Shown: piece after piece, positions 30,901 to 43,404 of the stretch
How positions within the stretch are numbered: the stretch's first letter is position 1
Layout of the letters: each line of letters opens with the position of its first letter
Source: Neocallimastix lanati (nom. inval.)
Lineage: Eukaryota > Neocallimastigomycota > Neocallimastigomycetes > Neocallimastigales > Neocallimastigaceae
NCBI GenBank assembly: GCA_016946835.1
Contig: JACVTC010000276.1
Location: 1 to 64,000, forward strand
DNA length: 64,000 nt
Direction of reading: 5' to 3'
Notes under the pieces: model-generated
What the model was told of the DNA's origin: nothing
The model's input: the letters and a program-made list of their open reading frames with translations, nothing else
The model's database searches: none
Position numbers and translations under genes: made by a program

Positions 30901-31705
30901 TATAAGTTTTTATATTATTATTATCTGTTCTTTCAATTAGAGTGAATGGATGTGATAAAATTTTTGATTTATAATCATCAATAATAAATGTATGTTTTTT
31001 AATATTATTATCTATTTGGGTTGTAATTATATAAGTATTAATATATCTATCAGAACTGAAATCACGTTCATCATAAAAATATTTGTTTTTACAATCATTA
31101 ACCATCTCTATACATTGAGCTGCTATAGCGGCTATTAATTTTTCTCTGGAAAGATAACCTTGATCTGATGTAGTTAATGTAAGAGCATTTAAAGGATTAT
31201 TAATATCAATAATTGTAGCATCGTTTGCTTTAAGATTGTTAGCATTTTTTTCCTGAATATAATTATAAATATCTTTATTTATATTATTTTTTGATAAAAA
31301 ATAAATTTCTTTATTATTTGTACCGGTAAATAAAGAAATTTCGTTTTGGTTTTCATCAGTTATCAATGAGTTTACTAAATCGTATAATTTGATAATATCA
31401 TCGGGATTGTTTCCTTCTGGAAAATATGTATCATATATTGTATTAGCAAGATCATGTAAAGTATTAAAAGTAACTTTATTATTTCTTAAATTAGGAATAA
31501 TACTGGTAATATCTAATAATATATTTCTACCAGTTTGACCGCTTACATTTACTTTAAGATTATTTGCACCATCCTTAACAATATCACCATTATCATCACT
31601 TGCTGCGTAGATTAATATTGCCAATAATTCTTTTAGGTTGTCATGAGCACTACCATAAGCTTTAAATACAAATAATAATATTGCTATATAATAAAATAAT
31701 TTCAT
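27932..31705 (-). CDS. Large secreted acidic helical protein
   Basis: 1257 residues. A signal peptide covers about residues 1-19 (FYYIAILLFVFKAYGSA). The rest is rich in Asn, Asp, Glu and Lys, mostly helical-looking, with many acidic DDNNDD-type inserts. The final 60 residues are basic and Ser/Lys/Asn-rich, ending in KKAIRKIKRFA. Very few cysteines, no recognisable enzyme motif and no second membrane segment. Likely exported; it may be a cell-surface or extracellular scaffold, but I do not recognise the family. It lies in the secreted-protein block, on the minus strand, and is complete from ATG to stop. Confidence 0.8.
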   Translation of the reverse strand: MKLFYYIAILLFVFKAYGSAHDNLKELLAILIYAASDDNGDIVKDGANNLKVNVSGQTGRNILLDITSIIPNLRNNKVTFNTLHDLANTIYDTYFPEGNNPDDIIKLYDLVNSLITDENQNEISLFTGTNNKEIYFLSKNNINKDIYNYIQEKNANNLKANDATIIDINNPLNALTLTTSDQGYLSREKLIAAIAAQCIEMVNDCKNKYFYDERDFSSDRYINTYIITTQIDNNIKKHTFIIDDYKSKILSHPFTLIERTDNNNIKTYTKDESLNSKHLTYDQIKTINNVYNKHYTSSNRVQDPGIGIIYHFGTILKTQKGEICNPNIPTDPTYFINDNTLNSKSIKAYIAPNPNQSNPSVIDINDNIVCSKSNSKYKKLESIILEFIRERKNKNLISQEKLEKINNLSKIYSIIKLYPMNTNNKFNGIVNENKHIIEVKNTLSFSQSIQNFVNTGNLCTFNKLRKREDSSCTHTTKLVTEFDISKTLISTLIMFRDKKLNSNILLGEEFSINDADEDNDDNNNKIKNLTPKKMYKNAEKVHDVWNGLMDDYLNNEEEFNEKESEDFINNLNEFINGWKDNVSKHSNSKNEFTENVTEEDINNLKIKMKKIKSIHENHYKPLIDENGDDSVNELEYNSDSQSDLYKNKLIENINNAYSLLNENNEEIHICMLFNFGKDDNKEFDEDRTEEIDLLLEDIDQMNINANDKEEFKNKLLYLYNEFDKLWKVFEEDNTNNDEIKNNSETVLKLRNAFAKKLKKEYFNDNEIQSIQIIDESNIKSSNIINLDHLNVDKSNFIDYISNDINSKSYIKLFFDNMKIKVLMLDENQNELSDGIYKDIKLLETNIMKKIQDMKSYSSAEGHFEEADHLLELISNYNDLISVCIHENKVNDDGVTDIIKAIDIDSDDELKNRLKYIATKKENEGINKIFKENSDKFKNNENKEKFENYINTNGDDAIRFTFGNDSVNKGTLKDFNRLLKSPANSEGEAIVSIMENSSDEYGVSEISDSYKLKLGLIKCASPMSRDPKDIDDIATVSNKLIKISKNWSNIETYQEHNFRTFMNFLTSVNKYDDYAVGNVENVKNNEEGFIDLSSTYNNEENSLEINSYHDIFSNMNDLLLEINEFENSLNNDDKEQVKEQLNEIKSNIDNAMNELYKHIKGSKIKLAESAGRENSEQFNKAINEFNEISNGAKMLFKTHAKLSSSDNSNSSSNFESKLNSLSKISSIKNVNSKLGLKNKNKNKALLMKKAIRKIKRFA

Positions 31706-32270
31706 TTTAGTAATTATACAAACTATTTGTAACTATTTTTATTAATTATTTTTAATTTTATTTAATAAATCATTTTAAAAAAAATATTATTATCGTTATC
31801 ATTATTATTATTACTATTGTAATTATTTATATTATAATTATTTTTATTATTTTATTTATTTATATATTATTTTTAAATATATAAATATAAATCCTTATAT
31901 ATTAAATACAAATTTATGAAATATTTATATTATTATTTTTTTTAAGAAAATAAAAATAATTTTAAACGAGATATTTGAATATTTATAATTTTCAAATAAA
32001 ATTTAATATTTTGTACAAGAATTCATGTTAAAAATCATATATATATATATATATCATATAATATTTTTGACAAAATATTATAATTATCAATTCAAATTTA
32101 AAAATTTTCTATAATTAAAGCAATTGTATAAATAAAATATAAATATTTTTTTACATAAGATAATTAAATAAAATATTATAGTAAAATGATTAAATATTGT
32201 TTAAAAAAAATAAATAAAATTTATAATTTATTAATATATGTAATATCTAATAAAAATAAAAATATTTAAA
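31706..32270. other. Divergent AT-rich spacer
   Basis: No gene seen; contains an ATT-type microsatellite around 31780-31860 and a TA run at about 32038-32052. Probably includes promoters for both flanking genes. Confidence 0.5.
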
Positions 32271-33722
32271 ATGAATTGCGAAAAAAATACAGAATTATTC
32301 TATAAAGAATTAAATAGTAATTGTAATCCATATATATTATTACAAATAGCAAAGAAAGGCATTTTTTTATATGAACCTTTATTTTTTAATGATAAATTGA
32401 AATATCATGAAAATATAATTGAAATTAGTGTATTAGCTGGACAGTATTTTATGATATTAAATAGAAAACAATATCAAAAATTTAAAGAATTATCATCAAT
32501 AAAAATATATAATATATATCCATTTATGAATAACCCTTATAATATCTATAAATTACTAATCATAAATAAATATTTGATGGAACAATTAATGATAGAAGAA
32601 GATGAAAACTTTTTATTAACAATATTGGATAATATACATAATAAATTATTATTGTTATATTCATATAAATATAATTTTATATCAACTAAAACATTTTATA
32701 CGTTTTATTATCCTAGAAATAATGAGAGTGAATTTAATTTAAAATTTGAATTGTATGAACATTTTTATTTTGAAGATTTTAAAGATTTATTAAATAATAC
32801 TTTAGTTATTAATAGTAATAATCAAAAATTTAGAATAATTGAAAAGATATTATATTATTACTCAAGAGATGTTAATATATTTAAATTTTGTATTGAAAAA
32901 ATTAAACAATATAAATTTTACACAATTTCTGAATACCATAGAATGCCCTTATATTTTCCTTTAGAGTTTTTAAAAAAATATGATGATATTTTTTTCCCAA
33001 AGAAAATGTATATAACTTGTGAAGATAAACATTTAGAGGAATTTATTAATATAACTTTTCCTGATTGTTTAATTATGGAATTGGGTAAACATAATTATAA
33101 TAAAATTAATAATAAATTTTTTGGAAAATATTATTTAAAATATGATATTAATATTGAAAAATTTGATAATTTTAAGGTTAATGAGAAAAATAATAATTTA
33201 GATTATATATATAATTCACAAAATTATAAAAATTTCATGGAAGAAAGAAAAAAAAGAGATAAGTTAATATTTAATACTAGTAGTAATATTATTAAATTAA
33301 TTAATAATAAAAATGAAAAGTATAAGTATTTAAAAATAAAAAATAGATTTATTAAAAAAAATATTAATAATTTATATTTTGTAAAAAGATATTTGAATGA
33401 TTATAATGAAATTGAAAAAATATTAAATAATCCAGAATATATATTAACACAAAAAATTGAAATTTGTGCAAACGAATTTCATATTATGTTATTATGTTAT
33501 ATAATTTCAATGATTCATAAAAATTATAATTCTTTTATTATTAAATTGTTGTTATATTGTTTTTTTTCTAGTCTTTGTTTTGATATCATCAATGGAAAAC
33601 TTTTTTTTTATGAAGAATCATGTAAAGAACCTTATATGAGAAAAGTAATTAAATTATTAAGTTCAACCCCAAATGAAATGTTTAATAGTTATATTATAAT
33701 AGAAGATTTCAAACCAGAATAA
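32271..33722 (+). CDS. Unknown 483-residue protein, no signal peptide
   Basis: Not recognised. Extremely rich in Asn, Ile, Lys, Tyr and Phe owing to AT-rich codons. No signal peptide, although a hydrophobic stretch lies at about residues 405-440 (FHIMLLCYIISMIHK and LLLYCFFSSLCF). Leu/Ile-rich helical repeats in the first 250 residues are loosely ankyrin-like or FNIP-like, but no consensus is clear. It is unlike its neighbours, which are secreted, and could be viral or fungal. The open frame of this length in such AT-rich DNA argues that it is a real gene. Confidence 0.65.
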   Translation: MNCEKNTELFYKELNSNCNPYILLQIAKKGIFLYEPLFFNDKLKYHENIIEISVLAGQYFMILNRKQYQKFKELSSIKIYNIYPFMNNPYNIYKLLIINKYLMEQLMIEEDENFLLTILDNIHNKLLLLYSYKYNFISTKTFYTFYYPRNNESEFNLKFELYEHFYFEDFKDLLNNTLVINSNNQKFRIIEKILYYYSRDVNIFKFCIEKIKQYKFYTISEYHRMPLYFPLEFLKKYDDIFFPKKMYITCEDKHLEEFINITFPDCLIMELGKHNYNKINNKFFGKYYLKYDINIEKFDNFKVNEKNNNLDYIYNSQNYKNFMEERKKRDKLIFNTSSNIIKLINNKNEKYKYLKIKNRFIKKNINNLYFVKRYLNDYNEIEKILNNPEYILTQKIEICANEFHIMLLCYIISMIHKNYNSFIIKLLLYCFFSSLCFDIINGKLFFYEESCKEPYMRKVIKLLSSTPNEMFNSYIIIEDFKPE

Positions 33723-33977
33723 AAATTATTTATTTTCATAATTATTATTAATGAAAAATTTTATTATTTGATTATTAGTAATTTCTGTATATATATATAT
33801 GTATATAATTTATTATATATCACATTATTTAAATATTAAGAAATAACATAAAAAATTGATTGATAATTGGGATAAATTTTAAAAATTTTTTTTTTTTTTT
33901 TTAAAATGATTTTTTATCCACTTAAAATAAATTTATCAAAGAATTAATTATAAATAATAATTTGATAATATTTTTTA

Positions 33978-36676
33978 ATGAATCTACTATTCATACTATA
34001 TGTAATTGTTACCTTTTCCACTAATTATATTTTAGCGGAAATAGATAAAAAAGAATTTTGCTTACATAACTATAATGGTATTACTAAAGTAGTAAATCCA
34101 TTTTATATGAATGCTAACAATGAGACAGTATATTTTGATACTATAGAAGAATATTCAAAATATATAGGTCCAACATGGTTTGGCGTTTCATATTGTGGCA
34201 ATAGTACGGTTGTTAATAATGTTGGTCGTTATTTTACTTACGTCGGTGATGATAAAAATAAGAAACCATCCGATGATTATGAAGTTGAATCAAATAAAAT
34301 TTCCAAAGACAATAATCAAAGTAATGAAATTAATAAAGACAATTCAAACAAATCATCTAAAGTCAAACGGTATATGAATTTCGTTAAACGAAAAAATGAT
34401 AACATTTTAAATTTAGAAACTAAAGAAGAATTTAAAAATTATTATGATAATCTCTATAAAAAGTTAATGGATCCAAAAGAACCATTAAAATGCATTCCGT
34501 TAAATAGTGTTAATCCAGCTTATAATCCGTATCATCCTTTATTAATTAGAACGTCTAATAGTAATCGAGCTAACATTATTAATAATATGGGTACAGCATA
34601 TGGAGGAAATACTAATAACATTATGAAAAATATTAATAATAATGCATCTGAAAAAGATGGTGAGGTACAACAATGTGGAATTGTTTATAATATGAAAGGG
34701 TCATCTATTTCTTGTAGCGTTAGAATTTCCAATACCATAGATGAAAGTGTAAGTATTACCGATAGTAATGGAAAAACGTATCATCAAGCTTATGGTGTAG
34801 TTTATAGTGATAGTAATTCATATTCTGATGATATAAATACTATTTTAGAATTATCAGTATCATCAACTGATAGTAAATCTCTTTCCTATTCTGAATCAGA
34901 TATGGTTTCTAATTCATCCGAGAGAGTACTTACGTATACAACATCCAAAGGTAGTTCTGTTACCGATTCTAATGAAAATACTCATATAGAAACAAATGAA
35001 AAAGCATATGCTCATACAGAAAGTGAAGAGCATTCTCATGCAAGAAGTGATGGTGGTGAAATTGTTGATGAAACTAACTGGAGTAAAAGTGAAGAAGTAA
35101 CCCATGTTGATGAATATAGTCGAATGGATTTAAATGATTATAAGAACGCTAAACCAAAAGCAGAGCAATTAACTGAATCACAAAGCAAGCAGTTCTCTAA
35201 ACGTGGAGGAGGATTATGTGTTCCTTGTGATGTTGTTGATACTGTTACAAATGTAGTAGGTACTGGCGCTAATATATATTTTCAATATGAAGCAAATGAA
35301 ATCGCTGAGGAGGCAAATGATATAGCCAAAACCTCAAATGACATTGCTAGAAATTCAACTGAAGCTGCTTATATTGCTAATGATATTGCAAGCGAAGCAA
35401 ATTCAATTGCTATAGGTGCTAATGAAGCTTCATGGAAAGCTAATAATCTTACATTACAGTCAATAACCTCTCAAGAAACTATAGCAGAAGAAGATCGAGA
35501 ACTTCAAATTAAACTTAATAAACTTAATTCAGAACAAGAACTTAGTATTGCATTAGCAGGCACGAGAATGACAAGTGATAGTCATAGCACTATTAATACT
35601 AAAGGAGGAAGTCATAGTCAATCCAAAAATTGGTCTGACACGTATACTGATACTTCAGGAATTAGTAATACTTGGACTACAACAAATGGATATTCAGATT
35701 CCTATACTAAAGGTCATTCAGAAACTTCTACAAAAGAATCTACCAGATCTGATTCCATTTCCAATTTATTAACAAATTCATATACTAAAGATAATGGTTG
35801 GAGTTTTGAATCATCATCTACTAATTCCGAATCTAATAGTTATTCTTTTGGTAAATCAAATACTAGATCACATTCAAATGATATTAGTATGGATGAATCG
35901 CTTGAAGCATCGGTTGAAAAATCATATCAAAAATCTATTTCATATGCAAATACCAAAGAACAAAGTCAAACACTAGAATTCCATATACCGGATAATGGTT
36001 GTTATAATCTAACAGCAGTTCCTATGTTTAAATCGGAAGTGAATATTTGGGCTTGTGGTGATTATGATATAAATGGAGAATTTTATGTTCATTACCAAAA
36101 ATCAATTCATCCAATTGAAATAACAGGATTTGCTAAAACACCACTTGAATGTAATAAAAAGCAAACTGAATTAGTTGTTATCGATAACAATTATCAAAAT
36201 AGAAATTATATTTCAGATAATGGAAAACCAAAAAATACATTAATTTCAGGTCAATATTTAAGTAAAGGTAATAAAATTAAATCACCTAATGGTAAATATT
36301 ATTTTGGATTATTAGAAGATACAGGTGAATTAGCATTATGTAAAGGTAATTTTAATAAAGAAAGTATAGTATGGAGTAATGGTATAGATTATTTGAAAGA
36401 TGATAAATATGATCTCAAATTTACTGTTAATTTTAATGGTCATTTAGTTGTTACAGCAAAAAATATTTTTGCAAAATATAGGATATTAGAAAGTGATAGA
36501 AAAAATGATGAAGAAGATAAGAAGGCTAACTTAGAAAAACGTCGTAATCCATTAGAAAGAGTATCCTCATTATTAAATAAAAGTACTGCTAAAATAAAAA
36601 GTACAACAACAGAAACAACAACAACTACTACTACCTCTACAATAAAAAGTGCAACAACAGTGACTACTACTAATAC

Positions 36677-36707
<31 letters not shown>

Positions 36708-36757
36708 GCTACTACTAATGATAATAATAATAGCAATAATAATAATACTACTATTAT

Positions 36758-36792
<35 letters not shown>

Positions 36793-39563
36793 TTACTACA
36801 ACTATTGATACTATCAATACGCCTATAAATGAGCAACAAGTCAAAATGGGAAATTATAGGAATAATGAAGAAATTATTATATGGGATTCATTACCTAAAG
36901 ATTTACCATATAATGTTGGATATTCCGATAATGTAGGATATTCATTAGTTTTAATTGACGATGAAAATTCGGATTATTGTACACTAACTTTATACGACGG
37001 TGTAGGAATTAAAATATGGGAAATTAAACCAGGTCAAGAAGATTATATAGGATATACTTTCCCAAAAGAATATAATATGCCATTGGCTTTTGAAACAAAG
37101 CAACCTGTGGGTGATATTAGTAAGTATGATTTCCATAATATTATTAGACCAGAAGTTAATAATACATATACTCATAAAATGAGATTTTCATGTGATACGA
37201 CAATGAAAGAAAATGAAGCTTTAGTTTCCAAAAATGGAAAGTACAAATTCTATCTACAACCTTCAGGTAATTTAGTAATAAAAGAAAATACAAGAACAAT
37301 GTGGTCATCCTTAACAGCTGAAATTGAAATGTTTGAATCACCATATACATTATCTTTTTCACCAATAGGTGAATTGATATTGAGGGATAAAAATAAATTT
37401 ATAATGTGGGAAACTGTAAATGCAGATTCGTTTAAAAACACTGCTAAAATTGAAGAAACGCAAGAATTTTACTTAATATTATCTGATGATGGTGAACTAT
37501 ATATTGAAGATAATCAGCATAACATGTATTGGAGTTCATGGCCTGTAAGATTGTATAGTCAACATATACGATACATCTACCCAACAATCTATGATATTAC
37601 ATCATGCAAAGAAATTATAAGAAATAAGTACATTTATAATCTTTTCTCTAATCCAGATATTTACAATTTCTATAAAGATCCAAAGGATCCGACATCTTAT
37701 GTACGTAAATACTATACAAGTTATTTATTACCAAATGAATCACTTATTTCATTATATCATGCTACATTAAATGTTACCAATACGGAAGTTACTTTTTACT
37801 ATGAGCATAATAATAAAATGCAATCAAGAATATTAGCTAGTTGTGGTAAGAATTCAAATATTAAAGAGTTAAAATTGGAAAATAATGGGTTATTCTTGTA
37901 TTGTAATGATAATACATATAAAACAATTGCATCGTTACCTGAAAATCCAAAGTATTATCGTTTGTCAATTGTGAAAAAACATAAAATGGATTATCCAGAT
38001 TTAATGATATACAATACAAAAACGAAAGAATTTTTATGGGGATTGAAACCAGTTAAATTTTTAAATAGTGTTGTTCCCAAAAAAGTTAAGAAAGGAGAAT
38101 ATGATAGAATTATTACTGCTAACAATTTTACCACATTTGACAGATTAATATCATATAATGGAGGTGGAAACCATATCTATTTTTCTAATAAACATGGACT
38201 AGAATTTAGTGATAAAGCTTATAAATCATTTAAGAGTCTTTCATTATTAGACGACAACTTTTATATCAATGATGAATTAATTATTAAAGACAACAAAAAT
38301 ATGGAACTTTCATATGATGGTATTAATGATAAATTAATCATCGGAAATGAAACAACTGATATCATATGGGAATTATATGGTAAAAAGAAATGTAATAGTT
38401 TTATTTCCAGTGATAAAAACTGCAATACTATTTATTCCTTTAATTACTTTTTCAATGAATATAATAAAACAACATTCTATTTATCAGAAAATTGGTTATT
38501 TTATAAAAATAAATATAATTTTATTTTTAACTTTAAAGATTATCTTAAAGATCTTAATGAACCAGTATATTCAATGACATTAAATACTAATGGTGATATC
38601 ACATTAAATAATAATAAATATATATTACATAAAGAATATTATATAAAAGATAAATTTTACGAGTTAATTATGAAAGGTTATAATTTAATATTAAAGTCAA
38701 ATACTGGAGAATATAAATGGGCTCTTGGTAATATATTTAATCGACCATACAATGCAAGTTCACTAAAAATCGGAGATTCATTTAAGGAAGGTGAAATGTT
38801 ATATTGTGGTGATTACTCAATGATTATTCTTAATGGTAAATTACTATATAGAGATCACAAATCAAAAAGATCAACTGAAATCAAATATAGTCCAAATAAA
38901 TCAGGATATTTATATGAAATCGAAATTGGAGTTAATGATATTAATTTCAAAGATAAAGAAAATAATAGTTTAAATCATATTTCATCTCCTAATCAAAGTT
39001 TTAACAGCAAATTATATTGTGATAAAAATACTCGTTCAATTGTTTGGAAAATTAATAATACTATTAAATGGAGATATCCTGAAATTAGTTCAAATAATGG
39101 TGATCTTCAAGATAAAAAGTACATTTTATTATGTAATAAGTATTATCAGAAATGCTTATATGCTGCAAATAGAATAGGTAGTAATGTTAGATATGCAGAT
39201 TATAGTAAAACATTAAAAAATTTCAAGTGGTATTTTGAAATTATCAATAAAAAATCTTATCTTAAATCGGCAATTAATGATGATATTTGTTTAATAGTTG
39301 ATAATGATAAAATAATAACTGGTAAATGTAGTGAAAATATAGATAAAGCACGTATATCATATAATGAACCAAAGAATTATATAGAATATTTTAACTCTTC
39401 TAATAAACAATATAAATGTATTAGTGGAATTGATGACCGTAATAATCGAAATTCACCACAATATTTAACATTAGCTAATTGTAACAAAAAAGATGAAAAA
39501 ATGATATGGGAAATAAAAACCCTAATTAATATTAACAATGATATAATTCTTTTAAAGAAATAA
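33978..39563 (+). CDS. Giant secreted multi-lectin protein
   Basis: 1861 residues. A signal peptide covers about 1-21. Residues about 252-378 and 531-662 are Ser/Thr-rich, beta-repeat-like. Residues about 437-494 form a heptad-like segment built on ANDIA/ANEIA units. Several modules look like bulb-type (mannose-binding) lectin domains, with NGKYYFGLLEDTGELALC near 766 and NGKYKFYLQPSGNLVI near 1086, each followed by W-S/N. A Thr-rich linker of ACT codons lies at about 873-951. The last 150 residues resemble a ricin-B-like fold (phrases QKCLYAAN and FKWYFEII). Such proteins bind sugars at the cell surface or on plant fibre. No catalytic module was seen. It is fungal-type and continues the secreted block. 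Confidence 0.8.
36595..36830 (+). repeat. ACT/ACA trinucleotide repeat coding a Thr-rich linker
   Basis: Dense runs of ACT, ACA and AAT codons encode a Thr/Asn linker between modules of the giant lectin-like protein. Likely length-variable. Confidence 0.85.
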
Positions 39564-39770
39564 TATTGTATTCTAAATTTAAAAATAAAATAAAAAATAA
39601 AGAATAAAAATAAAGAATAAAAAATAAAGAATAAAAAATTAAAAAAAAAATAATAATAAAAAATAAAGAATAATAAAAAATTAAAGAATAAAAATAATAA
39701 GAATAAAAAATAAAAGAATAATAATAAAAAATAAAGAATAAAAAATAAAAATTAAAGAATAAAAATTAAA

Positions 39771-39802
<32 letters not shown>

Positions 39803-40057
39803 AAAATAAAAAATTAGTAATAAAACTATTAGGAATAAATGAATTAGGAATAAAAAAAAATTAGGAACGATTGAATTTATTTTAATTTCCTTTTTTAAAA
39901 TTTTATAAATTATTTCTATTTTTATTATTATTATTGCTTTTATTTTTAAGAATTTATATATATATATTATAAGTTTTATATTTTGTTATATGATTTATAA
40001 AATGATTTTTTTTTTTATTGTGTTTTATTTTTTAAAAATTTTAAACAAATTATTAAA
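39564..40057. repeat. AATAAAGAATAAAAA-type simple repeat
   Basis: About 250 bases (39580-39830) of nearly pure A with scattered T and G, arranged as AATAAA/GAATAAA units. No gene; the remainder to 40057 is AT-rich and probably contains the promoter of the next gene. Confidence 0.75.
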
Positions 40058-41474
40058 ATGTTATCTGAATTATTTATCATCATTAACATTATAAGCAGTA
40101 TTATTGCTTCATCTGGGAATTTTATAGATTCCAAAAAACCAATTTGGATTTATAATGAACAAACTAAAAATCCTTTATGTTTATACACATCAGGATTTTA
40201 TGATGGTATCATTAGTTGTGAGGAATGTGGTAATTCTGATAATTATAAATGGTATTTAAGTACTACAGCGGATGATAATAGTATTCAAATTACGTCTGCT
40301 TTAGATACGTCATCATGTATATCTTATAATGATAATAATGAATTAATTTTAAGTGACTGCAGTGATGAATCTGTTTTATATTATGATGATATATTCAAAA
40401 ATTTAGAAATTAGTGATAAATGTATTGGTATTATAGACGAAAATAATAGTGATAGTTATCCTTATATAAATTTAGAAAATTGTGAAACTAATTCAAATAT
40501 ATTATGGGATTTTTCAGATGTTATTCCTAGTAAAGCGGTTACTCCAACTAAAACTACTACATCTACACCAACAGCTTCATCAGTTTGGCTTTATAATGAA
40601 AATACTGAACTATGTTTACATGTTTTTGGATATGAAAGTAATATTCCAACATATGAAGAATGTGGAAATACAGACGATTTTAAATGGTATTACGTAAAAG
40701 TCAAAGAAGGTAGTTTTTTCAAATCGAAAGATAATCCTGAATTATGTTTAAGAGTTGATGATGAAGACGAAAGTAAAATTATAATGGGCAACTGCGATGC
40801 TAATGCTATTTTCCTTTATAATAATATTTATAAATCTATTGAAAGTAAAAAATGTCCTGACAATTGTATTGGTAATCCAAATTTCTCTAGTGTTAAAAAT
40901 GTAAAAAATAAAGTTTCATTATATGATTGTAATAACGAAGTACGCGATGATCAAATGTGGACTATAAAAAAATCTTTACCTAAATTAAAACCTACAACGA
41001 CTACCATATATAAACCTACTCAAACAAGTACCGTTGCATGGATTTATAATGAAAGTAGTAATTCATGTTTGTATGGTCCTGATTATGAAAATGGAATTCC
41101 GACTTATTCCGAATGCAGAAATCTAGATGATTATAAATGGATCATTACAAAAAAGAAAGAAGGTTACTATTTTAAATCTAAAAGTAATTCTGAATTGTGC
41201 TTAAAGATGGCTGATGAAAATAAAATTATAATGGGTAAATGTGATAATAATGCTCTCTTTAATTACAATAATAATTATAAAACAATTATGAGTAAATATT
41301 ATAATGATCGTTGTGTTGGTTATGAAAAATTACATAGTTACGGGGTAGCTCTTTATTCAGTTACAAAAAAATCAGTAACTTTATATGATTGTAGTGAAGA
41401 AGTAAATGATGATCAAATGTGGAAATTAACCACTTCATTCCCTAGAAAAATAGTTACTACAACTAGAACCACTT

Positions 41475-41505
<31 letters not shown>

Positions 41506-41950
41506 AACTACTACTACAACTACGAAATCTCCATCTCCTACTATAAATACTAGCTATCGTTGCGGTAAAGAATTTAACAATAAATCATGTTCGAAAGGGG
41601 AATGCTGTAGTAAATATGGTTATTGCGGTACTGGTAGTAATTATTGTGGTACAGGATGTCAAGCAAGTTATGGTAGATGTAATGATGGCGGTCGTTGTGG
41701 CGCTGATTATGGAAAATGTCTTAATGATAAGCAATGTTGTAGTCAATTTGGCTATTGTGACATTTCGGATGCTCATTGTGGATTAAAATGTCAAAGCGAT
41801 TTTGGATTGTGCTACGGCTCTGACGATAGATGTGGTGAACAATATGGTAGGTGTAAAGGTAAAAAATGCTGCAGTAAATGGGGTTATTGTGGTACATCCA
41901 GTAAACATTGTGGAACAGGATGCCAACCAAAGTATGGTTTATGCCAATAA
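40058..41950 (+). CDS. Secreted ricin-B-like and triple CBM18 chitin-binding protein
   Basis: 630 residues. A signal peptide lies at about 1-18. Three related modules of about 140 residues begin near residues 29, 177 and 327, each opening with W(I/L)YNE followed by a CLY/CLH phrase and later EC-N-DDYKW, resembling ricin-B-type carbohydrate-binding repeats. A Thr-rich linker covers about 465-491. Three hevein-type CBM18 domains fill the C-terminus at about 499-541, 544-585 and 590-630, each with a CCS-(K/Q)(Y/F/W)GYC core. The middle CBM18 has D in place of G after GYC. Likely a wall- or fibre-binding protein. It is the last fungal-type gene before viral block B and belongs with the CBM18 gene at 24056. 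Confidence 0.9.
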
Positions 41951-43404
41951 AAATTTAAATAGTTTGATAAATAAATTTTTAAATCTTTACTTATTAAAGT
42001 TTTATAAAAATGATCTATTATATAAAAACTAAATATAATTCTATCTATTAAAAGCAATAAAAAATAAAAATTAAATATAATACAAAAAAAAATCATATCA
42101 AAAAAATTAAAAAAATAAAATAAACAATAAATATTAAAATAAAAAAAAAAAAAAATTAAAATTTATTCAATATAAATTATAATTATAACAATAGATTCCA
42201 TAGATATTTTAGATATAGTATTTTTGGACTATTACCTAATAAATTTATAAAAATATTTTTATAAAAGTTAAAAAAAAGTAATAAATAAATAAGTCAATAA
42301 AATAAGTAAAAATAAATTATAAAAATGAAATAAAATTAAAAAAAAAGAAATAAAATTAAAAAAATGAAATAAAATTAAAAAAAATAAGAAAAAGAAATTG
42401 ATAATTTTAAAAAAAATTGAATAAAATAAAATTGATATTAAATGCTAAAATAGTAAAAGATTTTTTTAAAAATTTAAATTTCTGTTTTTTTTTTAAAATA
42501 GAAAAATTTATTTATTTGTAATTAATATTTTTATTTTAAAATAAAAAAAAAATTAAATAATATTAATAATAATTTTTAAAATAAAAAAACTTTTTTCTTA
42601 AAGATATTTATTCTCTAAAATATCTAAATTAAATTTTTTTAATATAATATTTATTATATTGATTTAAAATTTAATTTTTTTTTTTTTTTTTAGGCATGAA
42701 TAAGTCAAATAATAATTTATATCATGTATCATAAATTTATTTTTCTTTAAACAAAAAAAAATTTAATTTATTGCTGTAAATATATTTAATAGTTACACAA
42801 TATATAATCAAATAATTTTAGTTTTTTTGAATTTGTTAAGATATACTCTCAATATATATATATATTTTTATATACAATTTTTTTTTTAAAAATATAATAC
42901 ATTAAATAATTATAATATTTTTCAAATTTGGTAAACATTTATATTGTTATAAATGAGTTAAAGAAAAATTAATTATTAAAAGACTATTTAATATTTTTAT
43001 TAAAATAAAAAAAAAAATAAATAAATAAAATTAATTCAATATATATTATTTAAATAATAATTTTTTAGAAAAAAATTTATTTTAATAATAATATAAATAA
43101 TAATATATAATATTACATTAATTTAAATATTTTATTTTATTTTATATTCACACTAAAGCATAGGACTGTAATGCATTATTAAATATGTATTATTAATCTA
43201 CAATTATTAAAGTTTCCATATATATTTTCTATATATTATTAGCCTATTATTAAAAATATATATTTTAATTTAATTTCTAACCTGTATTACTAATTTTAAG
43301 TTTGTTAATATATATTCAAATGATTTCTTATTATTGCATATAATAATATATAAATTTATGTATCAATATAATAATTTATTTTTATATAACATTTAATTTT
43401 AATC
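41951..43404. other. AT-rich boundary region before viral block B
   Basis: 1.45 kb without a gene. A-rich simple sequence at about 42050-42600 and a T run near 42678-42692. No clear insertion signature such as a target duplication was seen. Confidence 0.55.

Noticed and set aside
41585-42096. Several small frames overlapping the CBM18 gene end
   Set aside because: Shadow frames of the Cys/Gly-rich chitin-binding domains.
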